Assembly: GCA_016302935.1 (NCBI GenBank)
Contig: JAEDMO010000013.1
Coordinates: 1 to 21,708 of the forward strand
DNA from: Bacilli bacterium
Lineage (GTDB): Bacteria > Bacillota_I > Bacilli_A > RF39 > UBA660
DNA length: 21,708 nucleotides
Reading direction: 5' to 3'
The stretch's first letter is position 1. Every line of letters starts with the position of its first letter. The notes beneath the pieces are model-generated. The model worked only from the letters and a program-made list of their open reading frames with translations. It made no database searches and had not been told where the DNA came from. The translations under genes and the position numbers were made by a program. Shown here piece after piece: positions 8,020 to 16,247 of the stretch.

Positions 8020-8059
8020 TTGTCAAAAATACTATTTAAAATTAATAATATGCTAAAAT
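8020..8059 (+). promoter_or_regulatory. Probable promoter of the HD-domain gene
   Basis: TTGTCA at 8020-8025 has TAATAA (8043-8048) at a 17-base spacing. An extended -10, TGCTAAAAT (8051-8059), lies further down without a good -35. Which one is used cannot be decided by eye. The ribosome site AGAGGTGA comes just before the ATG at 8079. Confidence 0.45.
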
Positions 8060-8078
8060 TAAAAAAAGAGGTGAACTT

Positions 8079-9035
8079 ATGGAAAACTTTTCTTCATATT
8101 ACCAAAATTTGGATAACAATATAAAAAAATATTTTAAAATACTATATCCATATATACCAATAGAATTACAAGAATATATAGAAATAATTATGCGATTAAG
8201 TGGAATAGATTATTTTTGTGGAATGAAATATGCATCTAACCATATGTACAATTTCAAATATAATATCTCTAGACTGGATCATTCTATTAGCTGTGCTTTA
8301 GAAACATTAAGATTTACTGATGATTTCGAAATGGTTTTATCAGCATTATATCACGATGGCAATACCCCAATATTTTCTCATGTCATCGATTACTTATATA
8401 AAGATTATATAAAACAAGAAAAAAGTGAAGAAAATAACGATTTATTCTTATTGGAAAATGTAGTGTTACAAAAACTATTAGCAAGAGATAACTACAATAT
8501 CGAAAAAATTATTAATCCCAAACAGCACCCAATAATAGATAATAATCGCCCTAAACTATGTATAGATAGATTAGATGGAATTTTACTAACAAGCTTATCT
8601 TGGACTAAAACAATTACCTTAGATGAAGTAGAAGAAATAATAAATAACACTTCTTTATTAAAAAATGATGAGCAAGAATTAGAAATTGGTTTTTTAAACC
8701 CTTTAATCGCTAAGAAATTAGTAACTATGGAAGACACGATTAATACCTATTGTAAAAGTAATAATGATACCTTTATGATGCTATTAGCAGCTGATATGAT
8801 TAAATACTGCATTAACTCTTGTTATATTAAAGAAAGTGAATTATATACATTAAAAGAATCAGAATTTATTGAAATTATAAAAGAAAACTATTATTATGAT
8901 TTACAATTAGCTCTATTGTATGATGCCTTCACAAAAATGGAAAAAGTTACTAGTGTAAATATTAAAAATACCAAAACAAGAGTAATTAAACCATTATATT
9001 TAAACCAAGATAATAAAATAATTAGAATGGATTAA
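8079..9035 (+). CDS. HD-domain protein, probable metal-dependent phosphohydrolase
   Basis: 318 residues, soluble. The first half carries the HD signature: His68 in SRLDHSISCAL, His92-Asp93 in ALYHDGNTPIFSH (with a further His101), and Asp163/Asp166 in CIDRLDGIL as candidates for the last metal ligand. HD proteins of this kind hydrolyse nucleotides or other phosphate esters; the H...HD...H arrangement recalls the dGTPase/YdhJ-like branch, but the substrate cannot be told from sequence. The C-terminal half (about 180-318) is helical with no motif I recognise. The gene is preceded by GAGGTGA and its own promoter and is not in an operon. It ends tail to tail with the flippase gene, and the two stop codons overlap. 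Confidence 0.75.
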   Translation: MENFSSYYQNLDNNIKKYFKILYPYIPIELQEYIEIIMRLSGIDYFCGMKYASNHMYNFKYNISRLDHSISCALETLRFTDDFEMVLSALYHDGNTPIFSHVIDYLYKDYIKQEKSEENNDLFLLENVVLQKLLARDNYNIEKIINPKQHPIIDNNRPKLCIDRLDGILLTSLSWTKTITLDEVEEIINNTSLLKNDEQELEIGFLNPLIAKKLVTMEDTINTYCKSNNDTFMMLLAADMIKYCINSCYIKESELYTLKESEFIEIIKENYYYDLQLALLYDAFTKMEKVTSVNIKNTKTRVIKPLYLNQDNKIIRMD

Positions 9036-10324
9036 TCTTTTAAATATTTATAAACATAATATAAATGATGTAATGTAGTAAATACTATATTACTAATAAT
9101 AGCTATAATAAGCCCCCACATTCCTACTTTAAATAAAGAAATAACAAATAAAATAACACTTCTTAATATTGTTCCTATTAACGTTCCCCACATTGCACAT
9201 TTACTCTTTCCCATCGCTTGCAAAGTGGAAGTTAATGGAGCTTGTATATAATGCATAAGAAAAAACGGAGCTATTACTTTGATATAATTAATGCCTAAAT
9301 TTGTTTTATAGATAATCGATAATGGTATCTGTGGAATGAATATAAAAATTAAACTAATAGGAATACCGATTAATAAAGATATAAAAATTGCTTGATTAAG
9401 TTTAGTTTTAGCTCTTTTTTTATGCCCATTAGCGTAAGCATTACTGATCACAGGCAATAATGCATTGGATATTGCATAAGAAAAAAATGAGGGCAAAAGT
9501 AACAAAGGTAGCACATAACCGTTAATAATACCATATTCCATCGTTATATAGTTAGTTTCATATCCAACCTTTAATAAAACAAAAGTAATAATAATAGGTT
9601 CTAAAAAAGAACCAATCGTTCCAATTAATCTACTAGAAGTAGAAGGAATACCAATACTCAAAGCTTCCTTAGTTATATATTTGTTATATATAAAATCATC
9701 TTTACTAATACTTACCTTAGGAGTAAATAAAAGCAATATAATAATCGAAATACCCTCACTTATTATATTAATTAAAACAACCCCAGTAACAGCTTTTTCA
9801 ACACTAAATCTAAGCAAATATGGAATTAAAAAAATAACTAACAAAAGCCTTATTAACTGCTCTCCATTATTACTTATTGTATATGGCCACATTCTCTCCT
9901 TACCAAAAAAATATCCTCTTAAAATATCAGAAATTGTGATAAACGGCAAAGTCAATCCTATTGCCATAATTGGATATAATAGCAAATTATTTTTTAAAAG
10001 TACTCTAGATATAAAAGGAGAAATCAAAATAATAACTATCATTAAAAAAATATTAAATATTAATATAAGAGGTACCAATGACAACACTAATTTTTTATTA
10101 TTTTTCCCTCCCTCGCTGACCAGTTTAGAAACCGCTAAAGGAAGTCCCAAATTAGAAAGAGTGATAAAAAGACCAAACGTAGGTAAAACCATCATATAAA
10201 GTCCTAATCCTTCAGTACCTATTTTTCTAGATAGAACAATCCTAATAACCATCGCCATTAACTTACTGACAAATCCTCCAATAAGTAAAATAACAGTTGA
10301 TTTAATAAATTTATTTTTAATCAT
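9032..10324 (-). CDS. SpoVB-like polysaccharide/lipid flippase (MVF/MATE superfamily)
   Basis: 430 residues with about 12 predicted membrane helices. The N-terminus (FIKSTVILLIGGFVSKLMAM, then RIGTEGLGL-like RKIGTEGLGLYMMVLPTFG) and the segment DILRGYFFGKERMWPYTISN are typical of the SpoVB/YkvU branch of the polysaccharide exporters. SpoVB of B. subtilis, about 518 residues, is needed for spore cortex and is thought to move lipid-linked peptidoglycan precursors. This copy is shorter, so it may lack the last two helices. The ATG is preceded by GGTGAT. The other genes here give the family some sporulation context, but a general cell-wall flippase is equally possible. Confidence 0.82.
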   Translation of the reverse strand: MIKNKFIKSTVILLIGGFVSKLMAMVIRIVLSRKIGTEGLGLYMMVLPTFGLFITLSNLGLPLAVSKLVSEGGKNNKKLVLSLVPLILIFNIFLMIVIILISPFISRVLLKNNLLLYPIMAIGLTLPFITISDILRGYFFGKERMWPYTISNNGEQLIRLLLVIFLIPYLLRFSVEKAVTGVVLINIISEGISIIILLLFTPKVSISKDDFIYNKYITKEALSIGIPSTSSRLIGTIGSFLEPIIITFVLLKVGYETNYITMEYGIINGYVLPLLLLPSFFSYAISNALLPVISNAYANGHKKRAKTKLNQAIFISLLIGIPISLIFIFIPQIPLSIIYKTNLGINYIKVIAPFFLMHYIQAPLTSTLQAMGKSKCAMWGTLIGTILRSVILFVISLFKVGMWGLIIAIISNIVFTTLHHLYYVYKYLKD

Positions 10325-10405
10325 AGTATCACCAATAAATTATATGACTAAAAAAAAAGAAGATATTTACTTTACAATACATTTATTAAAATTTATACAT
10401 TTTAC

Positions 10406-10434
10406 TTCAACAACTAAAAATAAAATGTTATAAT
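10406..10434 (+). promoter_or_regulatory. Extended -10 promoter of the lipoprotein-cse60-flippase unit
   Basis: TGTTATAAT (10426-10434) is a perfect extended -10 box. The -35 region TTCAAC (10406-10411) is weak at a 17-base spacing. The start codon at 10452 is close downstream. Confidence 0.6.
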
Positions 10435-10451
10435 TAATAAAGGTGATGGTA

Positions 10452-10934
10452 ATGAAAAAACTACTATTAATACTATTAATATTTTTTACAGTAGCATGCG
10501 ACTATAGTAACGTCAGTGAAGAAGCTAAAAATGAATATATTAACAAAAAAGAAGAATTAACTAAAAAAGAGGAATTTGAAAATATAGATAATATTCCATT
10601 CGATATTACTATCTCCTTAGATAGAATAAATGAAGAAGAAATAACATACCGTGTTATCATAGATAACGCTAAAGAGGATATTAGTAATATCAAAGCCTTA
10701 TTAATACACGACTATTTCACCGAGGATATTTTTCCAAGTATTGGAATATTAGATGATACAATTAATTTAAAACATAATGCAGAAAATGAAGAAAAAGGTT
10801 TTATGCTAGTAGGGTATATCAATACCAAAGATCCTCTAGAAAAATTAAAAATTGAGTTTAGATTATTAGTAGAATATACTGATACAGAAAAAAAAGAACA
10901 TAAAATTTATTATAAAACGACAAACTTTTCTTAA
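10452..10934 (+). CDS. Small predicted lipoprotein of unknown function
   Basis: 160 residues beginning MKKLLLILLIFFTVACDYS, a lipoprotein signal peptide with the modified cysteine at position 16. The lipobox (TVAC) is slightly off the usual L-x-A-C. Asp follows the cysteine, which has no sorting meaning in Gram-positives. The mature part is acidic and strand-rich (FDITISLDRINEEEITYRVIIDN), like an immunoglobulin-type or DUF-style extracellular domain, but I recognise no family. I placed the start at the ATG at 10452 because AAAGGTGAT (10439-10447) is then at the right distance; upstream in-frame GTG 10443 and ATG 10446 lie inside that ribosome site. cse60 follows 32 bases later and the flippase after that. 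Confidence 0.75.
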   Translation: MKKLLLILLIFFTVACDYSNVSEEAKNEYINKKEELTKKEEFENIDNIPFDITISLDRINEEEITYRVIIDNAKEDISNIKALLIHDYFTEDIFPSIGILDDTINLKHNAENEEKGFMLVGYINTKDPLEKLKIEFRLLVEYTDTEKKEHKIYYKTTNFS

Positions 10935-10966
10935 AAAAATATATATCATTAATTTGGTGATATTAA

Positions 10967-11140
10967 GTGAAAGTAAAAATAATCGATGAATCGCATGAAA
11001 AAGATTTAGAAGAAGAAATAAATAAATTTTTAAATAATTGTGAATTTGAAATAATAGATATAAAATTTAATAGTGCAGTAGCTATATATGGAGAAGAACA
11101 AATATTTTGCTTTTCTGCATTAATTATGTATAAGGAGTAA
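10967..11140 (+). CDS. Cse60-like small sporulation protein, 57 residues
   Basis: A short gene with GTG start at 10967, preceded by GGTGAT (10955-10960). The protein begins MKVKIIDESHEKDLEEEINK and ends GEEQIFCFSALIMYKE. The pattern K-V-K-I-x-D-E-x-H-E-K-D-L-E at the N-terminus, IDIK in the middle and QI-CFSA-I-Y at the end matches, from memory, the Cse60 sporulation family of about 60 residues; cse60 is a sporulation-controlled gene in B. subtilis with no known molecular role. Its last codons contain the AAGGAG ribosome site of the flippase two bases downstream, so translation of the two is probably linked. Confidence 0.75.
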   Translation: MKVKIIDESHEKDLEEEINKFLNNCEFEIIDIKFNSAVAIYGEEQIFCFSALIMYKE

Positions 11141-11142
11141 GT

Positions 11143-12660
11143 ATGAGAACTAAAAAAATAGCCCTAAATATGATTTGTGATATCGTACCATATTTATTAA
11201 TTGGTATCGTTGGTTTAATCAAAGTTAATTATTTAATTACCTATCTTGGAGATGCCAACAATGGATATTATCAATTTATAAACCAAATAATATCGTATGT
11301 CTTTTTAGCCCAAGCTGGTTTCTGTGAGGCCGTTATATATTCTTTATATAAGCCATTCGCCGAAAAAAACAAAGATGATATTAACAAAATATATTCAGGA
11401 GCAAGATATATATTTAAAAAAATAGGCTTAATAATATTTGGCCTAATCATATTAGTTAGTATTGGACTATATTTATACTATCATAATGAACAAGAATCAC
11501 TTGCAATTACCCTAAGTTTCTTTATCATTGCAAGCTCATATCTAATATCATATTTTGGTAAAACACAAACCTATACTGCTGTACTATCGGCTAATCAAGA
11601 AAGATATATCTATTCCAATGTTTTAAATATAATAAAACTAATATGCGATATTCTAACAATCTTTGTAATAGTTTGGTTTAGAAGTTTAGTAGCCATTGCT
11701 ATATTAATATTAATAGTCAAAATAATAGAAGAAATAGTAATGCGCTTTGTCGTTAAGAAAAAATATAGTTATCTAAAAGAAGTAAGCGACAAAAACACCA
11801 CGATGATTAAAATGACCAAAGACTTAGTATGGATGCAAGTTGGAACTCTTGTTTTAAATAATGTTGATGCTGTATTAATCATGCATTTCCTAGGACCAAT
11901 CTGGGTAAGTATCTATACATCATATAATTTTATTTTAAGATATCTAAACGAAATTGCCTCGCGATTAAACTATGCCACCGTCTATTCCTTTGGCAATGTA
12001 TTTGCTAAAAAAGAAAGTGATAGAGCATATCCGCTCTTTAAAGAACTACAATCATTATTTATGATTATTGCTATTGCAATGTCACTAACATTTCTCTTAG
12101 GCATAAGAACCTTTATCCTCTTCTGGATAAAAGATGCTAACTATATTCTCTCATACACTACCGCAACGCTTTTTACCCTAACTACCTTTTTCTATATATT
12201 ATACCTACCACTATTATCGATCATTAACTCCAACGGTCTTTTCAAAGAAAATAAATACCATATTTTAACATGTGCTTTAATTAATGTTATTTTATCGCTT
12301 ATATTAGTTAATTTTTTCCAAATAAACGGTCTTTTAATAGCCACAATCACCTCCTTCATCGTAAATATAATTTTAAAATGCAACTTAATAAATAAAAAGA
12401 TCTTTAATAATATCAATTATTTTAAACTAATTAGCCCATACATTATCATAACCATATCGTTTATCTTCATTATAATTATATCAAAACCACTAGAAATATA
12501 CTTACTTAAAAATATTACCTCAATATTGAATATTGTAATAACATTATTCTCAATTTTCATAATCCTTTTTATAATCCTATTTATAATTATGTATTTAGTA
12601 GATTCCAATACCCGTAACTTATATCAAAGAATTATTAATCTAATAAAAAAAAGAAAATAA
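11143..12660 (+). CDS. Polysaccharide (oligosaccharide-lipid) flippase, Wzx/MATE-like
   Basis: 505 residues with about 12-14 membrane helices, e.g. the starting VPYLLIGIVGLIKVNYLITY and a run of very hydrophobic C-terminal segments. The layout and pieces such as TYLGDANNGYYQFINQIISY and LNNVDAVLIMHFLGPIWVSI fit the Polysacc_synt exporter family that carries lipid-linked repeat units to the outer membrane face. No glycosyltransferase genes are next to it, so the substrate is unknown. It starts at ATG 11143 with AAGGAG (11132-11137) inside the end of the Cse60 gene, and seems to be the last gene of a three-gene unit. Drug efflux is unlikely because NorM-type features are absent. Confidence 0.75.
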   Translation: MRTKKIALNMICDIVPYLLIGIVGLIKVNYLITYLGDANNGYYQFINQIISYVFLAQAGFCEAVIYSLYKPFAEKNKDDINKIYSGARYIFKKIGLIIFGLIILVSIGLYLYYHNEQESLAITLSFFIIASSYLISYFGKTQTYTAVLSANQERYIYSNVLNIIKLICDILTIFVIVWFRSLVAIAILILIVKIIEEIVMRFVVKKKYSYLKEVSDKNTTMIKMTKDLVWMQVGTLVLNNVDAVLIMHFLGPIWVSIYTSYNFILRYLNEIASRLNYATVYSFGNVFAKKESDRAYPLFKELQSLFMIIAIAMSLTFLLGIRTFILFWIKDANYILSYTTATLFTLTTFFYILYLPLLSIINSNGLFKENKYHILTCALINVILSLILVNFFQINGLLIATITSFIVNIILKCNLINKKIFNNINYFKLISPYIIITISFIFIIIISKPLEIYLLKNITSILNIVITLFSIFIILFIILFIIMYLVDSNTRNLYQRIINLIKKRK

Positions 12661-12801
12661 AATTTTTCTCATTTTTACCTAGGAATATATATAATATATA
12701 AAGTTTATAAATTAGTCAACCAAGTTTACAAACATTATACAAACTATTTTTAATTGCTAAAAAATACCAAATAAAAAACTAAAGAAAACTGTCAAAAACA
12801 C

Positions 12802-12829
12802 TTGCCATATTAAAAAAAGTAGGTATAAT
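12802..12829 (+). promoter_or_regulatory. Sigma-A type promoter of lon
   Basis: TTGCCA (12802-12807), a 16-base spacer, and a perfect TATAAT (12824-12829). It leaves a leader of roughly 88 bases before lon. In the 140 bases between the flippase gene and this promoter (12661-12801) I see only AT-rich DNA with a stray TATAAT at 12690 and no gene. Confidence 0.7.
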
Positions 12830-12850
12830 AAATAAACAAGAAAAGGAAGT

Positions 12851-12892
12851 GAATATTTTTAAATATTAAATAAAATATATTTGAAAATATTC
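12851..12892 (+). promoter_or_regulatory. Long AT hairpin in the lon leader, possible attenuator
   Basis: GAATATTTTTAAATAT (12851-12866) pairs with ATATTTGAAAATATTC (12877-12892) over 16 base pairs with a single G-U, around a 10-base loop. The sequence after it is ATTTTTATTATTTT, which resembles a terminator tail. The hairpin lies between the lon promoter and its ribosome site, so it could end or slow transcription before lon. No CIRCE or CtsR-type operator is seen. Confidence 0.5.
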
Positions 12893-12924
12893 ATTTTTAT
12901 TATTTTGAAATTGAGGTGATATCT

Positions 12925-15231
12925 TTGATAAAAACTAATTTACCAATCATCTTTTTAAAAGATGTCGTCTTACTCCCTAATAATGATTTAAGAATAGAAT
13001 TTTCAAATACTAAAGATAAAAATCTTTTAACTATATCCGAAATGAATTATGATGGTTACTTACTATTTATTAATTTAAAAAATCCTAAAGAAGAACAGCC
13101 ATCAGTACACGATTTACCCAAAATAGGTATATTAGGTAAAATTAAGACCAAAATAGAACTTCCAAACAATATTATAAGAACCGTCATCACCGGTATCAAT
13201 AGAGTAAATATATTAGAATATGTAGAAAATAACAATAACTTAGAAGCATTTATAACCCTAATCGAAGAATCTACCTATGATGCATTTGAAGTAGCTGCCT
13301 TAAAAAGAATTCTTCTAAGAGATTTAAATAATTATATTAATATATCTAGCTATATGAGCAATGGGGTCTTAGGTAGAATAGAAAGCGTAAAAAACTTAAA
13401 CGCCCTAGTAGATATTATTGCTAATGAACTACCTCTTGAATATTGTGATAAATTTAAATACATATCTGAAACAAACTCACTAGCTAGAGCAAGATACCTA
13501 ATAGAAGACCTAAATAAAGAAATAGAAACAATAAAATTAGAAGATAGTATCGAAGAAAATTTAAAGACTTCTCTTGATAACAATCAAAAAGAATACATCT
13601 TAAAAGAAAAAATTAAACTAATTAAAGAAGAATTAGGCGAAAGTGATATCAAAGAAGAACTACTAGCATCACTAAAAACCAAAATAGTAAACTTAGAAGC
13701 CCCATACCGTGTAAAAGAAAGATTAGAAAAAGAATTAAACAAATATGAATTAACACCTACAACTTCCCCAGAAACAACAATAATAAGTACATATATTGAT
13801 ACTTTAATGTCCCTTCCTTGGGAAAAAACAACCAAAGATAATACTAATCTAGAAAAAATAAAAGATATATTAAACGAAAGCCATTTTGGATTAGAAGAAG
13901 TAAAAGCACGTATTATTGAATATGTAGCAGTAAACAAACATACTCCAAATAAAGAAAACAACATTATCTGTTTAGTAGGGCCCCCAGGTACCGGTAAAAC
14001 GACCCTTGCCAAAGAAATCGCCACTGCCTTAAACAAAAAATTTGTTAAAATAAGCGTTGGAGGAGTAAACGACGAAGCCGAAATAGTTGGTCACAGAAGA
14101 ACATATATAGGAGCAAGTCCCGGTAAAATCATCAGTGGTCTTAAAAAATGTGGTTCTAAAAATCCAGTATTTTTAATCGATGAAATAGACAAAATGACTA
14201 AAGATATCAAAGGAGATCCTGCCTCAGCCTTACTTGATGTTTTAGACAAAGAACAAAACAATATGTTTGTAGATAACTATATTGAAGAAGAATTCGATTT
14301 ATCTAAAGTAATGTTTATTCTTACCGCTAATGATGAATATGCAATACCAAAAGCCCTTAAAGACCGTTTAGAAATCATTCGCCTTTCTAGTTATACCTTA
14401 TATGAAAAGATTAATATTTGTAAAAATTACATTATTCCCTCATTGCTTGACAATCTAAATTTAAAAGGAAAACTAAAAATAGATGAAAATGTAATAGAAG
14501 ATATTATCAAACTATATACCAAAGAAGCCGGAGTTCGTGAATTACAAAGACAAATAACTAAAATATTTAGAAAAAAGATTTTAGCTATAGTCAGTAAAAA
14601 AGATAATGAATTATTACAAATAACTAAAGACAATTTAAAAGAATATTTAGGTGAACCAAAATATTTAGAGCACGATAATGTCAAATATCAAAAAAGTGGT
14701 ATTGTAACCGCCTTAGCATATACTCCATTTGGAGGAGCGTGCTTAAAAGTTACCTCAGCCAAATACAAAGGAAAAGGAAACATTGAAATAACCGGTAATT
14801 TAGGTGAAGTAATGAAAGAAAGTGTTAAAATTGCCATATCGTATATAAAAAGCAATTGTGATATATTTGGTATAGACATTGATGATTTTAATCAAAATGA
14901 CATCCATATTCATTTTGAAGATGGAGCAATTCCTAAAGATGGACCATCCGCAGGAGTAGCCATCACCACCGCCTTAATTAGCTTGTTTAAAGATAAATTA
15001 ATTACCAATCAAATTTCAATGAGCGGTGAAATAACCTTAAGAGGAGACATCCTAAGAATAGGTGGAGTAAAAGAAAAAATTATCAGTGCCATTACTAATA
15101 ATATCAAAACAATATACCTACCTAAAGAAAATATATCTGATGTAGATGAGTTAAATAGCGATATAAAAGACAATATAAACATTAAATTTGTAAATAATTA
15201 CGAAGAAATATATAAAGAAATATTTAAATAA
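12925..15231 (+). CDS. lon: ATP-dependent protease Lon (LonA type)
   Basis: Degrades misfolded and specific regulatory proteins in the cytoplasm as a hexamer. At 768 residues it matches B. subtilis LonA (774). Order: N-terminal LON substrate domain (from PIIFLKDVVLLP), a helical region, the AAA+ module with Walker A GPPGTGKT (352-359) and Walker B LIDEID (417-422), and the protease domain with the Ser-Lys dyad Ser675 in DGPSAG and Lys716 in GGVKEK. No membrane segment, so not LonB. I placed the start at TTG 12925 because GAGGTGAT (12913-12920) is correctly spaced; the GTG at 12916 lies inside that ribosome site. The leader hairpin suggests extra control. Confidence 0.96.
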   Translation: MIKTNLPIIFLKDVVLLPNNDLRIEFSNTKDKNLLTISEMNYDGYLLFINLKNPKEEQPSVHDLPKIGILGKIKTKIELPNNIIRTVITGINRVNILEYVENNNNLEAFITLIEESTYDAFEVAALKRILLRDLNNYINISSYMSNGVLGRIESVKNLNALVDIIANELPLEYCDKFKYISETNSLARARYLIEDLNKEIETIKLEDSIEENLKTSLDNNQKEYILKEKIKLIKEELGESDIKEELLASLKTKIVNLEAPYRVKERLEKELNKYELTPTTSPETTIISTYIDTLMSLPWEKTTKDNTNLEKIKDILNESHFGLEEVKARIIEYVAVNKHTPNKENNIICLVGPPGTGKTTLAKEIATALNKKFVKISVGGVNDEAEIVGHRRTYIGASPGKIISGLKKCGSKNPVFLIDEIDKMTKDIKGDPASALLDVLDKEQNNMFVDNYIEEEFDLSKVMFILTANDEYAIPKALKDRLEIIRLSSYTLYEKINICKNYIIPSLLDNLNLKGKLKIDENVIEDIIKLYTKEAGVRELQRQITKIFRKKILAIVSKKDNELLQITKDNLKEYLGEPKYLEHDNVKYQKSGIVTALAYTPFGGACLKVTSAKYKGKGNIEITGNLGEVMKESVKIAISYIKSNCDIFGIDIDDFNQNDIHIHFEDGAIPKDGPSAGVAITTALISLFKDKLITNQISMSGEITLRGDILRIGGVKEKIISAITNNIKTIYLPKENISDVDELNSDIKDNINIKFVNNYEEIYKEIFK

Positions 15232-15258
15232 TTAAGGATACCCATTCCTTAATTTTTT
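15230..15258 (+). terminator. Rho-independent terminator of lon
   Basis: AATTAAGGA (15230-15238) and TCCTTAATT (15246-15254) form a perfect nine-base-pair stem around TACCCAT, starting within the stop codon, followed by T4 (15255-15258). The reverse strand also shows an A/T-rich flank, but no convergent gene is present. Confidence 0.85.
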
Positions 15259-15270
15259 CAATTTAAAAAG

Positions 15271-15299
15271 TTTACAATAACAATGAATAATGATATAAT
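15271..15299 (+). promoter_or_regulatory. Promoter of the queH-rnhB unit
   Basis: TTTACA (15271-15276), a 17-base spacer and TATAAT (15294-15299), extended by TG at 15291-15292. The TTTACA differs from consensus by one base. Confidence 0.75.
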
Positions 15300-15325
15300 T
15301 ATTAATGTTAATAGGAAGTGAGTAG

Positions 15326-15949
15326 ATGAATTACCAAAACATAACCGAAGAAATAATAAAAAAAGAAACATTAAAAAATAAAATACCAACATTATTAATA
15401 CATTCTTGTTGTGCTCCATGTTCCACATATGTATTAGAATATCTATCACAATACTTTAAAATAACTATCCTATATTATAATCCTAATATATATCCTAGTG
15501 AAGAATACCAAAAAAGAGCAGAAGAACAAGAAATGTTAATTAAAAAAATGAATCTAAAAAATGAAGTATCCTTAGTAATCACCCCATATGATAGCAACGA
15601 ATACTTTGAAAAAATTAAAGGATTAGAAAACGATATTGAAGGTGGCTCACGTTGTTACAAATGTTATCTACTTAGAATGGAAAAATCTGCCAAATATGCT
15701 AAAGAAAATAACTATGACTATTTTACCACCACCTTAACCATCAGTCCCCACAAAAATAGTAAAACAATAAATGAAATAGGATCACAACTAGAAAAAAAAT
15801 ATCAAATAAATTATTTATATTCAGACTTTAAAAAGAAAAATGGATATAAAAGAAGTTGTGAATTATCAAAACAATATAATCTATATCGTCAAGATTATTG
15901 TGGATGCATATTTTCAAAAAAAGAAAGAGGGAAATTAAATGTATTATGA
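15326..15949 (+). CDS. queH: Epoxyqueuosine reductase QueH
   Basis: Last step of queuosine synthesis: reduces epoxyqueuosine to queuosine at the wobble base of tRNAs with GUN anticodons. The 207 residues carry the QueH (former DUF208) pattern: HSCCAPCS with Cys28, Cys29 and Cys32, YNPNIYPSEEYQKR, GGSRCYKC with Cys110 and Cys113, TTLTISPHKNSKTIN, and the end RQDYCGCIFS with Cys192 and Cys194. The cysteines hold an iron-sulfur cluster and a second metal. QueH replaces the cobalamin-dependent QueG in many bacteria that lack B12. No other queuosine gene is in the window. Its end overlaps the next gene by 11 bases. Confidence 0.95.
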   Translation: MNYQNITEEIIKKETLKNKIPTLLIHSCCAPCSTYVLEYLSQYFKITILYYNPNIYPSEEYQKRAEEQEMLIKKMNLKNEVSLVITPYDSNEYFEKIKGLENDIEGGSRCYKCYLLRMEKSAKYAKENNYDYFTTTLTISPHKNSKTINEIGSQLEKKYQINYLYSDFKKKNGYKRSCELSKQYNLYRQDYCGCIFSKKERGKLNVL

Positions 15950-16247
15950 TTTAATTATATTATTAATTATTGTATTAGGCATTATATTCTTTTGCCGTAA
16001 ATTTAAAAACTTTGTCTACTTAATCGCTGTAGTTGATATCTTCTTAAGAATAATTACTTTTATTAAAAATAATATAGGCTTAATCGACGTAAAAAATATC
16101 CTTGATAAATATTTACCAGATAACCTTCCAAGTTTAGTATATAAATATACCAACGGAATAGTAAGTGATATTATTATGTGGATATATTTATTTATCTTTA
16201 TCTGTTTCTTATGTTATACCGTTAAAATATTATGGAGAAGAAAATGA
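15939..16247 (+). CDS. Small membrane protein of unknown function, 102 residues
   Basis: Three hydrophobic segments near residues 4-18, 25-43 and 78-97, with a hydrophilic loop (DVKNILDKYLPDNLPSLVYK) between the second and third and a basic end WRRK. I recognise no family. The start overlaps the end of queH by 11 bases with the AAAGAGGG ribosome site inside queH, and its stop overlaps the next start as ATGA, so it belongs to the queH-rnhB unit. Its position between queH and a small charged protein says nothing certain about function. Confidence 0.7.
   Translation: MYYDLIILLIIVLGIIFFCRKFKNFVYLIAVVDIFLRIITFIKNNIGLIDVKNILDKYLPDNLPSLVYKYTNGIVSDIIMWIYLFIFICFLCYTVKILWRRK

Noticed and set aside
9681..10199. 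172-codon plus-strand frame inside the SpoVB-type gene
   Set aside because: It is the reverse-strand shadow of a clear flippase gene, and has no ribosome site or known family.
10339..10344. TATAAT on the minus strand as promoter of the SpoVB-type gene
   Set aside because: It would start the RNA about eight bases before the ATG, inside the ribosome site, and has no -35.
10360..10402. Sigma-E type -10 (TATACATT at 10394) before the lipoprotein-cse60 unit
   Set aside because: The -10 is close to the consensus, but no -35 lies at the required 13-15 base spacing; the extended -10 at 10426 is better.
10443..10454. GTG 10443 or ATG 10446 as start of the lipoprotein, and likewise GTG 12916 for lon
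   Set aside because: Both lie inside a GGTGAT ribosome site; the next in-frame starts (ATG 10452, TTG 12925) are at normal spacing.
12661..12801. Possible small gene or regulatory RNA upstream of lon
   Set aside because: No open frame with a ribosome site and no stable pairing was found; the TATAAT at 12690 lacks a -35.
13350..14879. Several open frames of 60-150 codons on the minus strand inside lon
   Set aside because: They are mirror images of the lon coding frame, without ribosome sites or recognisable proteins; the same holds for minus-strand frames inside topA, hisS, aspS and tcdA.
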